Positions 1-10,491 of a stretch of 64,000 nucleotides of DNA are shown here, piece after piece. The DNA lies in the NCBI GenBank assembly GCA_014843695.1, contig CM026386.1:84371791-84435790 (forward strand), in the 5' to 3' direction. Position 1 is the first letter of the stretch, and each line of letters starts with the position of its first letter. This stretch comes from Archivesica marissinica (lineage: Eukaryota; Mollusca; Bivalvia; Venerida; Vesicomyidae). The translations under genes were made by a program, and so were the position numbers. The notes under the pieces were generated by a model. The model was not told the DNA's origin, did no database searches, and saw only the letters and a list, made by a program, of their open reading frames with translations.

Positions 1-727
1 GTGTACATGGGAATTTGTAGTCCATGGAATGTGAAACCAGATGGCCGTTAAGTAAACCTTTCTTCTCAAACATACGAGGGCAGTGAGGGCACTTAAGAAT
101 ACAAGGGCTCGACAAATCCGGGTGTTGCTTCATATGTTGAAACAAACTGTTCTTGCTGGGAAATATTTGAACACAGAAGTAACATGTCAATATATCGCTA
201 CCAGCCATACATGCATCTCCGACTTCTATTTCACTGTTAGATACTAGATGGCCTAAGCACTTTGTTCCGTTTGTGTTACTACAATCCTCACTAATTAAAG
301 CATTTTCCCTGTCGCCACTTAGTTCACTTTTTCCGTCACCAAATAGACCACTTTGTATGTCACCATTTATGTAACTTTTTCCGTCACCAATTAGATCACT
401 TTGTCCATTACCAATTAGATCACATTTACTGTTTGTCGATGATTCCCTATCTGTCACATTGGAATAGTCAACCTTTGATTCAAATGTCTCAATATCTCCT
501 GTTTTATTTCTGACCCATGTGTGAGCACCCGAAGACGAATAATTAATTTCATTATTTAAAGTTAATGCTGATTCCAAATCTTTAGATTCGTCCTTGCCCA
601 AAGCACATGAGTGATTGTGTCGTTTCTGTGGTATTCTTGACTTTCTCTTCGATACTTTACGTACTTCATCTCCAATGATAGAATTAGACATAATGTCAGC
701 AGCAGTTGCCTTGGAAGATACAAATTT
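1..727 (-). CDS. C2H2 zinc-finger protein, internal exon, open at the window edge
   Basis: Read on the minus strand, one frame is open from an acceptor (pyrimidine-rich AATTTCAG at 728-735) to the left edge: 242 codons plus one base, starting KFVSSKATAADIMSNS. Two fingers fit C-x2-C-x12-H-x3-H exactly, at about residues 182-202 (bases 184-122; begins CYFC, ends HMKQH) and 213-233 (bases 91-29; begins CPHC, ends HLVSH). A third cysteine-containing stretch seems to begin at the edge. The N-terminal half is Ser/Asp/Lys-rich and contains a basic patch (VRKVSKRKSRIPQKRHNH). At bases about 300-425 there is a degenerate protein-level repeat of the kind L-x-G-D-G-x-S. Classical C2H2 fingers bind DNA or RNA, so a nuclear regulator is likely; the orthologue is not recognised. 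Upstream exons should lie to the right of 728 but none was found. Confidence 0.8.
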
Positions 728-959
728 CTGAAATTAAAAGTGAAATGAGCATCACATAAGTATATTGTAGGCAATCATCGTCATAATACACGACAGTAGC
801 CATTTCATTTGGGTCTGATTGTCGCTCACCCATTGCGTTATAATGACATTGATAATTGTAATCCTTCATATCTTAAATAATAAATCTATGTCGTCTTTGT
901 CAGACAAATAAAATCAACTACATGTATATGATGTAGCAATATTAAAAACAATTGTAGAA

Positions 960-1190
960 GTATTTGCCAGATAGAGCTACATGTATGTACAATCTACCGA
1001 TTAAATAAATATATGTCATCTGGAAGCAAACGACATTCACTGACACTATTTGATAGTATGAATAAAATCAGCAGTATAAATAGTTTACAGCAAATAAAAT
1101 ACATGCCAATTGAACGAATGTAATTAACACATCGTTGGAAATAGTCTATTTTAAAATTTCGAGTCAAGCAGAAAAATGGTAGCACTTTTT
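960..1190. repeat. Dispersed repeat, copy 1
   Basis: This AT-rich stretch is clearly related to 14480-14760: both contain ATACATGCCAATTGAACGAA followed by a similar GTTGGAAATAGT block and a GAAAAATGG motif. It is probably an old transposable-element fragment of unknown class. The rest of 728-1489 shows no gene, only a C homopolymer near 1300. Confidence 0.6.
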
Positions 1191-1489
1191 ATATGTAATT
1201 TACCTAGTTGTCAGATGCATTGGAAGATTTTGTCTAATAGCTAGATCATTGGTCTACAAATCTGGCGGACCAGGATTGAATCCCAATACGAATATTTCCC
1301 CCCCCCCCCAACATTTTTTGAATATTTCATACATTTAATAATTTGTTTATGGAAATCCAGTATACAATCTCTATGAATTAAAAAAAAAATATCTTTATTC
1401 TTTGCAAGGATTTCATAATTCTGCAGTAACAGTATCACATTGAAAACCCTATCTTTTGAAATACATGTATATACATGAGAACATATATA

Positions 1490-2043
1490 GAGTGGTGGAA
1501 CCTATGCTCGGCGTATTCCTGTGCTCGGCGTATTTTTTCCATTTACATCCGTATTTAAAATATTTAAATAGTTTTAACCTATTTTCTTTGACAGAGGTGA
1601 AGCATGGTTCAATAGCATTCCGTTGTGCGTACCGGTAGCCTAATGCAACTGTCACCTGACTGGTTCAGTAGCCGAATATAAACAGACAATTTATCGGGAA
1701 TTTTTTTTCCACCGAAATGTGCGGTTTATGAGCATTTCGGGTAGCTATCCGGATTGGAAAAAAAAAAGTACAAATAACCAGAAAAAAGTTTCTTATGAGT
1801 TGTAATATTGTTAGTTATTGATGTTACTAAGTCAAAATAATATATTCAACATTTACCCAACAGGTGCCGTTGCGATAGCAGTATTTAGGCGCATGGTTAC
1901 GTAATGAAGCTAAAATGTTCAACAACGATTTTATGACAGTTGTGTTCACGACTTAAGAAAATAATAATATACGGCAAGTGCATTTAACTTTTTTTATAGG
2001 CCATGATATGTAGGATTTACGCTGAGCATAGGTTCCACCACTC
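1490..2043. mobile_element. TA-flanked MITE (Tc1/mariner-like), 554 bp
   Basis: The left end reads GAGTGGTGGAACCTATGCTC and continues GGCGTA; the right end is its reverse complement with one mismatch over 26 bp. TA lies immediately outside each end (1488-1489 and 2044-2045), which fits a TA target-site duplication. There is no transposase frame inside, so it is non-autonomous. A short internal direct repeat of the end motif (TGCTCGGCGTATT) follows the left TIR. Tc1/mariner origin is inferred from the TA target only. Confidence 0.75.
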
Positions 2044-2045
2044 TA

Positions 2046-2599
2046 TTAAAACAGTTCTATTAGCGAATTACAGTCATTAACACTAACCATTAATCATCGG
2101 GTATTAATTAACTGTCCAGACTTGGGTACAAAACTCTAATACTAACCCTAAAACCTAAGGTACAACAGCTTGCCGCTGGATGTGTTGAAAAAAATTTGTT
2201 ATCAGAATTAGAGAAAACATTAATTAGTTTGCACAATATGTTCATTCATAATGTACGATAGCAAAGTGAACAGTGATTTTCATAAAATCTTGTAAATTAT
2301 ATTGACATCTTGGTTACATCATCAGCATCAGATAATTTGCGATTGCTATTGCATCGGCATATTCAAAATGGACGTGCATAGTTTTACGGCGGGAGTCTCC
2401 GATCTCAAAACAAAATGCGGGTAATTTAGTATGGTCAAAGCTGACTCGCTAGGCCTTTTCACAAATAGTCAAACAAGCATCTTCTTCTGATATAGTAGTG
2501 ACACCAATCTGGTAAATACTCGTACTGGCGTTGTGCAATAAAGTCTATTTACATACATGTGGCTTAAAAGTGTATATGTATAGTGCGGTTAAAAATTTC
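2046..2599. other. Intergenic, nothing recognised
   Basis: I see no coding exon, repeat array or terminal-repeat element here. It is ordinary AT-rich spacer. Confidence 0.5.
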
Positions 2600-2800
2600 C
2601 TGTACGAATCTATCGGTGAGTAACTGGCTGCACTTCCCTCTTGAAACTATCAATGGTAGGGCAGTTTACAACTGTCTGAGGAGGCTGTTCCAAAGTCTGA
2701 TAGTGTCAGCGAAGAATGACTTCTGATAAGAGTATCTGGGTACCGTATAACATTCCGCGACTTCTAACTTTTACATCTACCAGTTACTGGCCAAGTTCAC
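2600..2800 (-). pseudogene. LINE reverse transcriptase C-terminal relic
   Basis: The minus-strand translation gives KSFFADTIRLWNSL and, after a frameshift, PTIDSFKREVQP. This matches the usual C-terminal ending of CR1/Jockey-type non-LTR reverse transcriptases (K-S-F-F-x-R-T-I-x-x-W-N-x-L, then a helix with F-K-x-x-L). The frame is broken by a shift and there is no complete domain, so this is a dead 3' fragment. Confidence 0.6.
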
Positions 2801-2926
2801 AGACTGAACATTATTGCCAGGTTGGTGTGCATATAGATAGAAATGAATTAAAAGTGATAATATGTACAGTGGCGGGTTAAACATAAAAGACTGCTTGGAG
2901 ATTAGATAAAGATGGTGGCAAGCTGC

Positions 2927-3035
2927 TCAAGCAATATCAGGTGAAAGATTGTTCCACTCATTGATGGTTGATGTGAGGTATGTGGTAGGGACATCTACCA
3001 GGTGATATACAATATGGAACATCATGGTAACCTTG
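2927..3035 (-). pseudogene. Second LINE reverse transcriptase fragment
   Basis: The minus-strand frame contains TKVTMMFHIVYHLVDVPTTY and then INEWNNLSPDIA. This is the same C-terminal reverse-transcriptase region as the neighbouring relic, with the intervening segment deleted. It is probably an independent or rearranged LINE copy. Confidence 0.55.
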
Positions 3036-3354
3036 GTCTGTGCACTGTGTTCTTGTAGTATTGGCCACTGAAGCTGATGTAGTATTGGCCACTGGAGCCG
3101 ATGTAGCATGGTCCGTCACATCCTCTGGTAATTGGAGAACACCATTCGAATCGTGCCTATCTACGCTGTACTATCTCCAGCTTCCTGATGTTGGTTTCGG
3201 TGAAAGGATCCATATGGGTCTTCCATGTGTTAAACTGTTAAAGCAAGAGCACATGTCAAATGAATGTCCTGAATGGGTAAGAATCGCGTCAGAAATTGGG
3301 TATGAAATGTCCAAACTGGGTACATAACGTCCTGGGTTCAAATGGCATGCACAC

Positions 3355-3575
3355 CTATGGCATCCGTGGTTCAGTGTAGAGCGTCGAATTTGGAATCGAA
3401 CGGTCCCGGGTTCGATACTCGGTCAGGCCACATATGTAGTGTCATTGAGCACAGTACCTCACACACATTGCTTAGTACTGGTTAATCGATTAAGTCGGCT
3501 AAGCCTGCCCAGGAAAACATGTTTAAGTCCCCGCGAGGGGTTTGACATTAAAGGAACATACATACATACATATTA
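3355..3575 (+). mobile_element. tRNA-derived SINE, family S1
   Basis: A tRNA-like head has an A box (GTGGTTCAGTGTAGAGCG) and a B box (GGGTTCGATAC). A conserved tail follows (CCTGCCCAGGAAAACATG, then GAGGGGTTTGACATTAAAGG), ending in short CATA repeats. The same sequence recurs on the minus strand at 4205-5815 (interrupted) and 9280-9475. At 3600-3640 there is also a short tail fragment shared with the S3 family at 7045-7076. Confidence 0.8.
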
Positions 3576-4348
3576 GCCCTTGCTGCCCTTGTCATAGTCA
3601 ATAATCGGTTTGAGCGTAGTCCTATATATAAGACCTCTACATAACTTATTTTTTCGATCTGTTATTTGAAAAATGCCTTAATAGTGTAGTGAGGATCGGA
3701 ATAAGTATTCGGTTAAGCTCCGGAACAACCCGATTGGTTAATCGAGTCGGGCCGAGCTTCCGGTAGGTGGTGCTATCTATCGGATGGTTGGCACAGATCA
3801 CTTTTACTACTCTCGTTGAATGATAAACATCGAAGACACTATTGACGAAGTATTGTTATGCTAACAAGACAACAGAAGTAAGTATCCATTCTGGTTATAT
3901 ACACTTTAATAGTAAAAAATAAAGTATTAAATATTTGGACTAATTGGGTTCTTTATGTGACACAGTCTGGCACGGAAGATAGAGACACCGTCTAGAACGG
4001 GAACAAGGCATTCTGGGAACCAGCTCTACCAGGCAATATCGTCATACACGTTCAGATGGCCAAACACGCAACACGTATGAATTGTCTGTTTGCCATTTTC
4101 CAAGTACAAGTTGCAGCTATTAGGTACCTAATCAGGTAAGTTCCTTGACCCTTTAACTACTACTTTAATATTAATTTAATCAGAAAATGATTGATGTATG
4201 GATGTATATATGTAAGTATGTTCCATTAATGTCAAACCCCTTGTGGGGACCTAGACATGTTTTCCTGGGCAGGCTTAGCCGACCTAAGTAGTGGTTAACC
4301 AGTACTAAGCAATGTGTGTGAGGTGCCTTGCTCACTGACACTACATAC

Positions 4349-5729
4349 GGTCTCAGGTCGTTTCGCCCTAAATACATGTTCGCACCGGGTTGTTTCGCAC
4401 TGGATCATTTCGCCCTATAGATAGTAGGTAACGGTGGTATGGTGGGTAGTTTCGCCCCAAAGTCAATATTTTATCTCCAGAAGTGACAAGCTATGTATAT
4501 ATTGTCAAAATGTTCCAGTGTAAATATGATTTTATATCCACTGCTAATACGGGTGTTATAATTCTGTATACTGTAATATGCCAATGTTTTGTTTTCTATT
4601 TCATGTTGGAGCATGAAATTTGTGGCAGCCTAGCAAGATGAAACTATTGCAATGTAGACTGCATAATTCGTACAATTAGTTAAATATAATAAATTTTCCG
4701 GCCATGTATGTGAAATTGAATATAATTAATGAAGCTCCACAATGTTTATGAATGATAATATTACTATTGCAACTTAGTGTATTATTACAGTATAATGTGA
4801 TGTTTTGTGCCAATATGTCTCTTATCATTCTATTCAGAATTCAATGCAATATATTTTATCATAATGTATACATGTATGTATCAGAATGTTTATATGTATG
4901 TACGATCGCGCATAGCAAAATGTGTCTATTAGTGGCATACGCTTACTTAATCGCGTGCCAGTTTGGGCGTGGTTTGTACGCTGTGTCTGTAATGACCACA
5001 ATTACAAGTTCTTGTTTTTCAGATTTAGATAGATCATGTTACCGATACAGACGAAGAGAATGGACCTTTTTAGGGCCAACTATTTTTGTATATATGTGTG
5101 TGTATCATAATGTATACATGTATGTATCAGAATGTTTGTATGTATGTACGATCGCGCATAGCAAAATGTGTCTGTTAGTGGCATACGCGTACTTAATCGT
5201 GTACCAGTTTGGGCGTGGTTTGTACGCTGTGTCTGTAATGACAATTGCAAGTTCTTGTTTTTCAGATTTAGATAGATCATGTGATAATCCGAAGCATATG
5301 TGTGTGCGTGCGTACATGTGCGTCAGAATGTATATATGTATGTGATATAGATAATGTGATAATCAGAATTTTAAGTGAGTTTCCATTTCAGTGAAGATGT
5401 TACCGACACAGATGAAGAGAACGTCCCTTTTTTGGGCCAACTATTTTTGGCTGGCTTAATGATGTGCAATATATACGTCTTCTTCGGCAAATTAATATGA
5501 TATACATTGTACATCATCCCGTCACACCTCCTCGTGGTGCCAGCTGGTAACATGGTTTCATATAACTACATTGCTATATGAAACTGTGGCCGACGTGACA
5601 GGAAATATTATATATTGAATATTATATATAAATATAATATTTAGGGCGAATCTACCCGGGGCGAACATGCAACTAGGGCGAAACAACTCATAGTGCGAAC
5701 GTGTAATTGGGGCGAAACGACCCGGGACC
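4349..5729. mobile_element. Non-autonomous TIR transposon nested in SINE S1, 1381 bp
   Basis: The ends are inverted copies: left GGTCTCAGGTCGTTTCGCCC, right (reverse complement) GGTCCCGGGTCGTTTCGCCC. Similarity continues inward through repeated GTTTCGCCC and GTTCGCAC motifs. It is flanked by CTACATAC (4341-4348) and CAACATAC (5730-5737), an 8-bp duplication with one mismatch. Eight-base duplications are typical of hAT elements, but the TIR family is not recognised. No transposase frame is visible; the 197-codon frame inside only reads the internal duplication. Confidence 0.75.
4858..5284. repeat. Tandem duplication inside the TIR element
   Basis: A segment of about 190 bp at 4858-5043 is repeated at 5105-5284; both contain GTACGATCGCGCATAGCAAA. 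A shorter third piece of the same unit (GTTACCGA-ACAGA-GAAGAGAA... GGGCCAACTATTTTT) recurs at 5398-5450. Confidence 0.75.
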
Positions 5730-5815
5730 CAACATACATGGCCTGACTGAGTATCGAACGCCAGACCGCTCGATTCCAAATCAGACGCTCTACCACGCTG
5801 ATGTCCAACAATAGA

Positions 5816-6317
5816 AAACAAAATAGAAACAAACAGTATATAACATAATCAGATACTGTCTGTAAAATATTATTAATAAATTATTGATATTTAAAAGAGC
5901 GTCTATAAACAATGATGGAACAGATGCAATTTATGAACATTAACAATCATCTTTTTTAGTGTAGTGAAAAATTGTATCTGAAATACAGTAGCTATACATA
6001 CAGAAATTAAACGTTATGCACCGAGAATATTTAGTGGTTATAACATTTTATTTATTTTAAAAATTATTACAATACCTCTCGCCATTAAAAAAACAACACG
6101 CCTAATGACAAAGAATAAATCTGAAATGGGGGACAACTGTTGTAAAACGCTTTCAAGAAGAACAGTATGCGGTATCCGGAAACGTTTCTAACTGGTAGGG
6201 TAGTTCATTAAACCTCGTTCGATGTTTCACCATAATAACAATATATCACTAGCTACTATCTACTCGTACAGAGCTGCGACAGGAAAACATAGTGTCACCA
6301 TTATGCCCATGTGTGTG
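5816..6317. other. Intergenic, nothing recognised
   Basis: AT-rich spacer without a supportable exon or repeat structure. Confidence 0.45.
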
Positions 6318-6602
6318 TGTTTTACGTTTATTTATCGTCGCTACCGGTTTCCCATATAAGCGACTGAAGAGATTAGTCATTTTAGAGTTTTGGAGGACAG
6401 TGCAATGATACAGACAGAGACCCATTCCAGAATATAGACGGGTTCTTTTACGTGCATGGTGTAAATCACCGACACGAGACATCTGTTTAAAGTCCCATGT
6501 GAAAGACTGTTAATTTTATTAGGGACAGACGTGGGATCGAACCTACAATCCCTGGAATACCAGTCCATCGTGTTAACGACTGGACTACAGAACCGTCTGT
6601 AT
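6318..6602 (-). mobile_element. tRNA-derived SINE, family S2
   Basis: On the minus strand the head contains TAGTCCAGTCGTTAACACGA and a B box AGGTTCGATCCC. The body carries TCTCGTGTCGGTGATTTACA and the end GATAAATAAACGTAAAAC. This is one of six S2 copies in the window (others at 20087, 28963, 29667, 59470 and 61660). Confidence 0.8.
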
Positions 6603-6881
6603 ATTATGCCAAATAGATATAACCGAGTTTTTATGTTGTGCATTTAACTACTCATCCTTGTAACTTCTTTGCGGGTTGACGGGGCAACATAATTATCTAC
6701 ATCTCCGTCAGGTGTTTGACATTAGGTGAAGATAGATAGATATACTTAAGATTTAAAATTAATTTATTTTAAATACAAAATTACTTTCACCCGACTTTGG
6801 AACAGTGGAGAGAGATCTAGCAAATGACCTTCAATCCCACGAAGTGCATCGTAATTAGAATCGTTCATCTAAATGGTTAGC

Positions 6882-7076
6882 CTGTCCTATTAGCGCAGTG
6901 GTTAGCGCGCTCGATTCTCGCCAATGCAACCAGGTTCGATCCTCGGAACGGGAAGTATGTGAGATGGTACGGTGGTCGCCAGATCGGACAGGTGGGTTTA
7001 CTTCGGGTAATTCGGTTTATTCCCACACAGATGACTACATTTACGGTTTGAGCTTAGTCCTATATATAAACTGGTA
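6882..7076 (+). mobile_element. tRNA-derived SINE, family S3
   Basis: The head contains AGCGCAGTGGTTAGCGCGCT (A-box region) and a B box AGGTTCGATCCT, followed by a conserved body with GATCGGACAGGTGGGTTTAC. Related copies lie at 16850-17032 (minus) and 45846-46060 (plus). Confidence 0.75.
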
Positions 7077-7199
7077 TCTGAGTTAGTATATGCATATTTA
7101 GCTTAGCTATATTGCGAAACAAGTTCTTCCAACATTAGTTAACCTGCTGACGGCAGTTCATACGGGAATAAGCTATTCATCAACAGAAAGGCCTATATT

Positions 7200-8960
7200 G
7201 CACTCGCTACCATGACTGGTGACTGCCCTACAATGAATGGGAAATGTGAGCTACAACATTATGCATCAATTTCTGCACTACAAGAGGATTCCGACAACTG
7301 TCAAATTCGATAGCGGCCTTACAATGGCTTGTGAATGTCAATCTCGCAAGCTTCCCCCCCCCCACCAGCTCCCCCTCCCAGTGGCACTGCCATACACTGG
7401 TACTGAAGAAAATCACAAGCAACTGCAACATTATCTCCTTAACTACTATGAGTCAAAAGCAAGTTCAACACATGTGACCACCAACCACCATTGCCTCTAA
7501 TGGATGGCACATCAATGAAGCTCATGGTATATCCCCATGCTGAACACGTTGTTTTCCACACACCCATACATGTCCACCTGCATTGACAGACTCATGTTAC
7601 GGCTTGAATTGATCAGGACGTATGGCTTGGTATGCTTGATGGTCCCGTGAAGAAAATCGCCACTTAACCATCTTAATCACACTCTATGGTAGCTATCGTT
7701 ACAAAGCTACTCCTCAAGTGTATATCGCACCAGATGACGGCTACACAAGACAGTACCACCGATGTGTGCAAGAAATCCTTAACAAAACGAAATAAAGTGT
7801 GTTGCTGACGTTGTTATTTGGGCTGACTCATTGGATGAGAACCTGCATTAAGGTGTTAGTCGCCTGACATCTGCGGACAGCATGACATCACCATACACAC
7901 TGAGAATGTTGCGTTTGGTGGAATGTGTAGGCTTTGAGATAACGTCCACGTGTGTCCAACCCTGCATGACATACCTACAACCGATCATGGACTTCCGAGC
8001 CCCAAGAACACCACATATGTGCGCTCCTCGTTTGGCCTTATTAGCTAAGATTACTATGCATTCAGCATGCCCGAGAAAATGCTACTACTTAAGCTTGGTG
8101 TGCCTTTCAAAACACTGTTTGATGGGTCAAAGCTGAGAACGAGGAATGTGTAAGGATAGCAGACAAGAACAAGCTCTCTTACCTTGCTACAGACTCGTCA
8201 GAGATGGTATTGGGTTCTGGTTGCTGTGCTGTATTTGTCCAGACATCGGACCATTTTGACACATGATACATGATGTAATGTTACAATTGTCGACAACAGA
8301 TATGGGATATGGAACACTAGCTGCTGTTGATACACCGGACAAGGCCAGCTAGTGTGTGCATTGTACAAGGCTGTCAATGCCTCGTCATTTTCGTAGATCA
8401 CAAGCTCTTTGTGAAGATATTCGGAGAACGTTCACTGGATGACTCTCGGATAGCGTGTCAGGAATTAAGCACGACGTTGTTGATGGCATATCCCGTCATC
8501 CCACATGAGACCCGGTAAAAAAATGACTCCATAGATGTCGCCATGAGACCAAGCGATACTACTGTCTTGAATCACCGTCGACAACAATATTGACAAGCAT
8601 ACACAGAACCGTTTCCCGATTCTAACATCCACGAATACTGCATAATGATAACGGCACCTGACTCATCACTACTGGATTCCCCTCTCAATAAGTCACTTGG
8701 AACGGGTACAGACTACCACAGCAAGCGAAGACAATAGGCACGTGCTGGTCGACCTCAGCGAGGCAGGCATGTCGGACTGCCGACACGAACTCTCATTGAC
8801 TTTGCGGGAATATTTCCATTTTCTAGTGTGGTGCTCGACAACCCCTGGCAGATATAGACATCAAAACACATGGAACGAAGATTAAACTGACCACTGTATG
8901 TGTCTACGGAACAGCTATATGATAGAAACGGTGTGTTGAGCATACAATCACACTGTCACC
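7200..8960 (+). pseudogene. Ty3/Gypsy retrotransposon pol relic
   Basis: Pieces of a Gypsy-type polyprotein occur in order, in shifting frames with stops. TGTEENHKQLQHYLLNYYES lies ahead of the reverse transcriptase. A palm-like piece (LYGSYRYKATPQVYIAPDD, then YTRQY) follows at about 7690-7760. CVADVVIWADSLDENLH comes next, then GFEITSTCVQPC at about 7930. An RNase H-like tail VDHKLFVKIFGERSLDDSR lies at about 8390. The catalytic-site equivalent reads CVAD where active elements normally keep two aspartates. No LTRs were found. It is a dead, decayed copy. Confidence 0.7.
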
Positions 8961-9279
8961 ACTTGTCATTGATGACTACATCTGCATTCCGAACCACATT
9001 CTGCAAGTCTATTCTATGCAGAGTGACGCAACCACTATAGATGATGATGATGATGAAGAAGTTGATCGGCCCTCATGCTCTCAAATGTGCCAATACTGGC
9101 ATCAGATACAGGTCTTCGTCCAGAATGAACATTAATGCTGGCGTCATAAGGCCAACACGAACTGTCTAGACTGTTCATAAAGACAGCATCCGGCCACGTG
9201 CTACTACACAATAGTAGATTAGTACTAATATAATACATGTTCTATATACCGCCTCCTTGTCATACTCGCGTCGGAGTGT

Positions 9280-9475
9280 TGTATGTATGTACCTTTAATG
9301 TCAAACCCCTCGCGGGGACGTATACATGTTTTCCTTAGCGATTAACCAGTACTAAGCAATGTGTGTGAGGTACCTTGCTCAATGACACTACATACGTGGC
9401 CTGACCGAGTATCGAACCCGGGACCGTTCGATTCCAAATCCGACGCTCTACCACTGGACCACGGACGCCACACAG
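9280..9475 (-). mobile_element. SINE family S1, intact minus-strand copy
   Basis: It has the same tail and head as the 3355-3575 copy, read on the minus strand, with the B-box complement TATCGAACCCGGGACC. It serves as the uninterrupted reference for the split copy at 4205-5815. Confidence 0.8.
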
Positions 9476-9540
9476 TGTTGGGAGTATTGTGTAGATGTAG
9501 ATAAGCACTAGGGCATGGTAATACAACGTCTCACGTTTTG

Positions 9541-10372
9541 TCTGTTTATCTTCTTTGCATTAATTTCGTATCTTGCCGATAATAGACCAAATGCGGGTAT
9601 TTTTAAAAACAGTCTCTTATTTTACTTTTCCACCAAGGAAACATATATATAACATATTCTTTTCCACACAGAACGATTGTGTTAGCTATTAAATAATGTT
9701 ACATTTTTGATGCACAATCTGAATATAATTTTAGCAATATGTCACACGTTTTCGCGAGACTAATGTCAGAATTTTTTATGGTCATACACCACTATTGAAA
9801 TCCCCATTAGGCCACCATTATAGCATACAGTGTTATTATATGTTTCCCAAGCATACCTTGTCTCAAAAGACTATTTTAGAACAGAAAGTTTACATTGCCG
9901 TACTTAGAGAATGTTAAGTTCACATCATGTCATGACTGACCAGATGTTTTGCAACCCTATTGTCAAGAGTATGATACAGTTGCCAGAAGTCATTCACCCA
10001 CCGGCAGTATACCAAGCACCTAGTAGACCATGTCTAAATGATAACCAATAGCACAATGTCTGTCCCGTAATCAGGGAAGCATAGGTTGATGTTTAAAAAA
10101 TATACTTTTTGGCTATCGAAATGTGTCCGAATAACGAGTTTGTTCTTGTCGTATCACTATTCTCAAATCTCAATTAGTATATTTTAATTGATATTTTAGG
10201 TGAATTACTAATGGTGATTAGGACAGTAATGTGTGGGAGTTGATCTGGTTTGGTGGCTCTGCTATAATATATATATATATACACCTTCATTGCTGATTGG
10301 ACTAGGTTACCCTATTCTGAACAGAACGTAGCTTGGACAACATAACCATATAGACACGCATCATTGCAGACA
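9541..10372 (+). promoter_or_regulatory. 5' flank of HAUS5 with a TA-rich tract
   Basis: No exon or repeat is recognised in this stretch. A (TA)n run at about 10263-10281 lies about 95 bases ahead of the HAUS5 start codon and could serve as a TATA-like element, or it may be only a microsatellite. The transcription start cannot be placed from sequence alone. Confidence 0.25.
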
Positions 10373-10491
10373 ATGTCTGGTGAAGTGGATTTAGCATCAC
10401 AGCTGCACATGTGGGCAGTCAAGGAAATGCACTTCTACTCACAGGGAGCCTCTACCCACAGCAAAATACCAACTGTAGAAGATTTCAAAAT
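10373..10491 (+). CDS. HAUS5: HAUS5 coding exon 1
   Basis: Begins MSGEVDLASQLHMWAVKEMH and ends TVEDFK plus two bases (AT), with donor GTAAGA. The MWAVKEM motif corresponds to the conserved tryptophan-containing N-terminal helix of HAUS5. Confidence 0.8.

Larger units (their letters stand above)
4205..5815 (-). mobile_element. SINE family S1, split by a nested element
   Basis: The tail half lies at 4205-4348 and the head half, including the B box, at 5730-5815. Joining the two restores the order seen in the intact minus-strand copy at 9280-9475. The break is the 4349-5729 insertion. Confidence 0.75.

Noticed and set aside
4752..5345. 197-codon frame as a transposase
   Set aside because: It repeats itself because of an internal DNA duplication and shows no catalytic motif.
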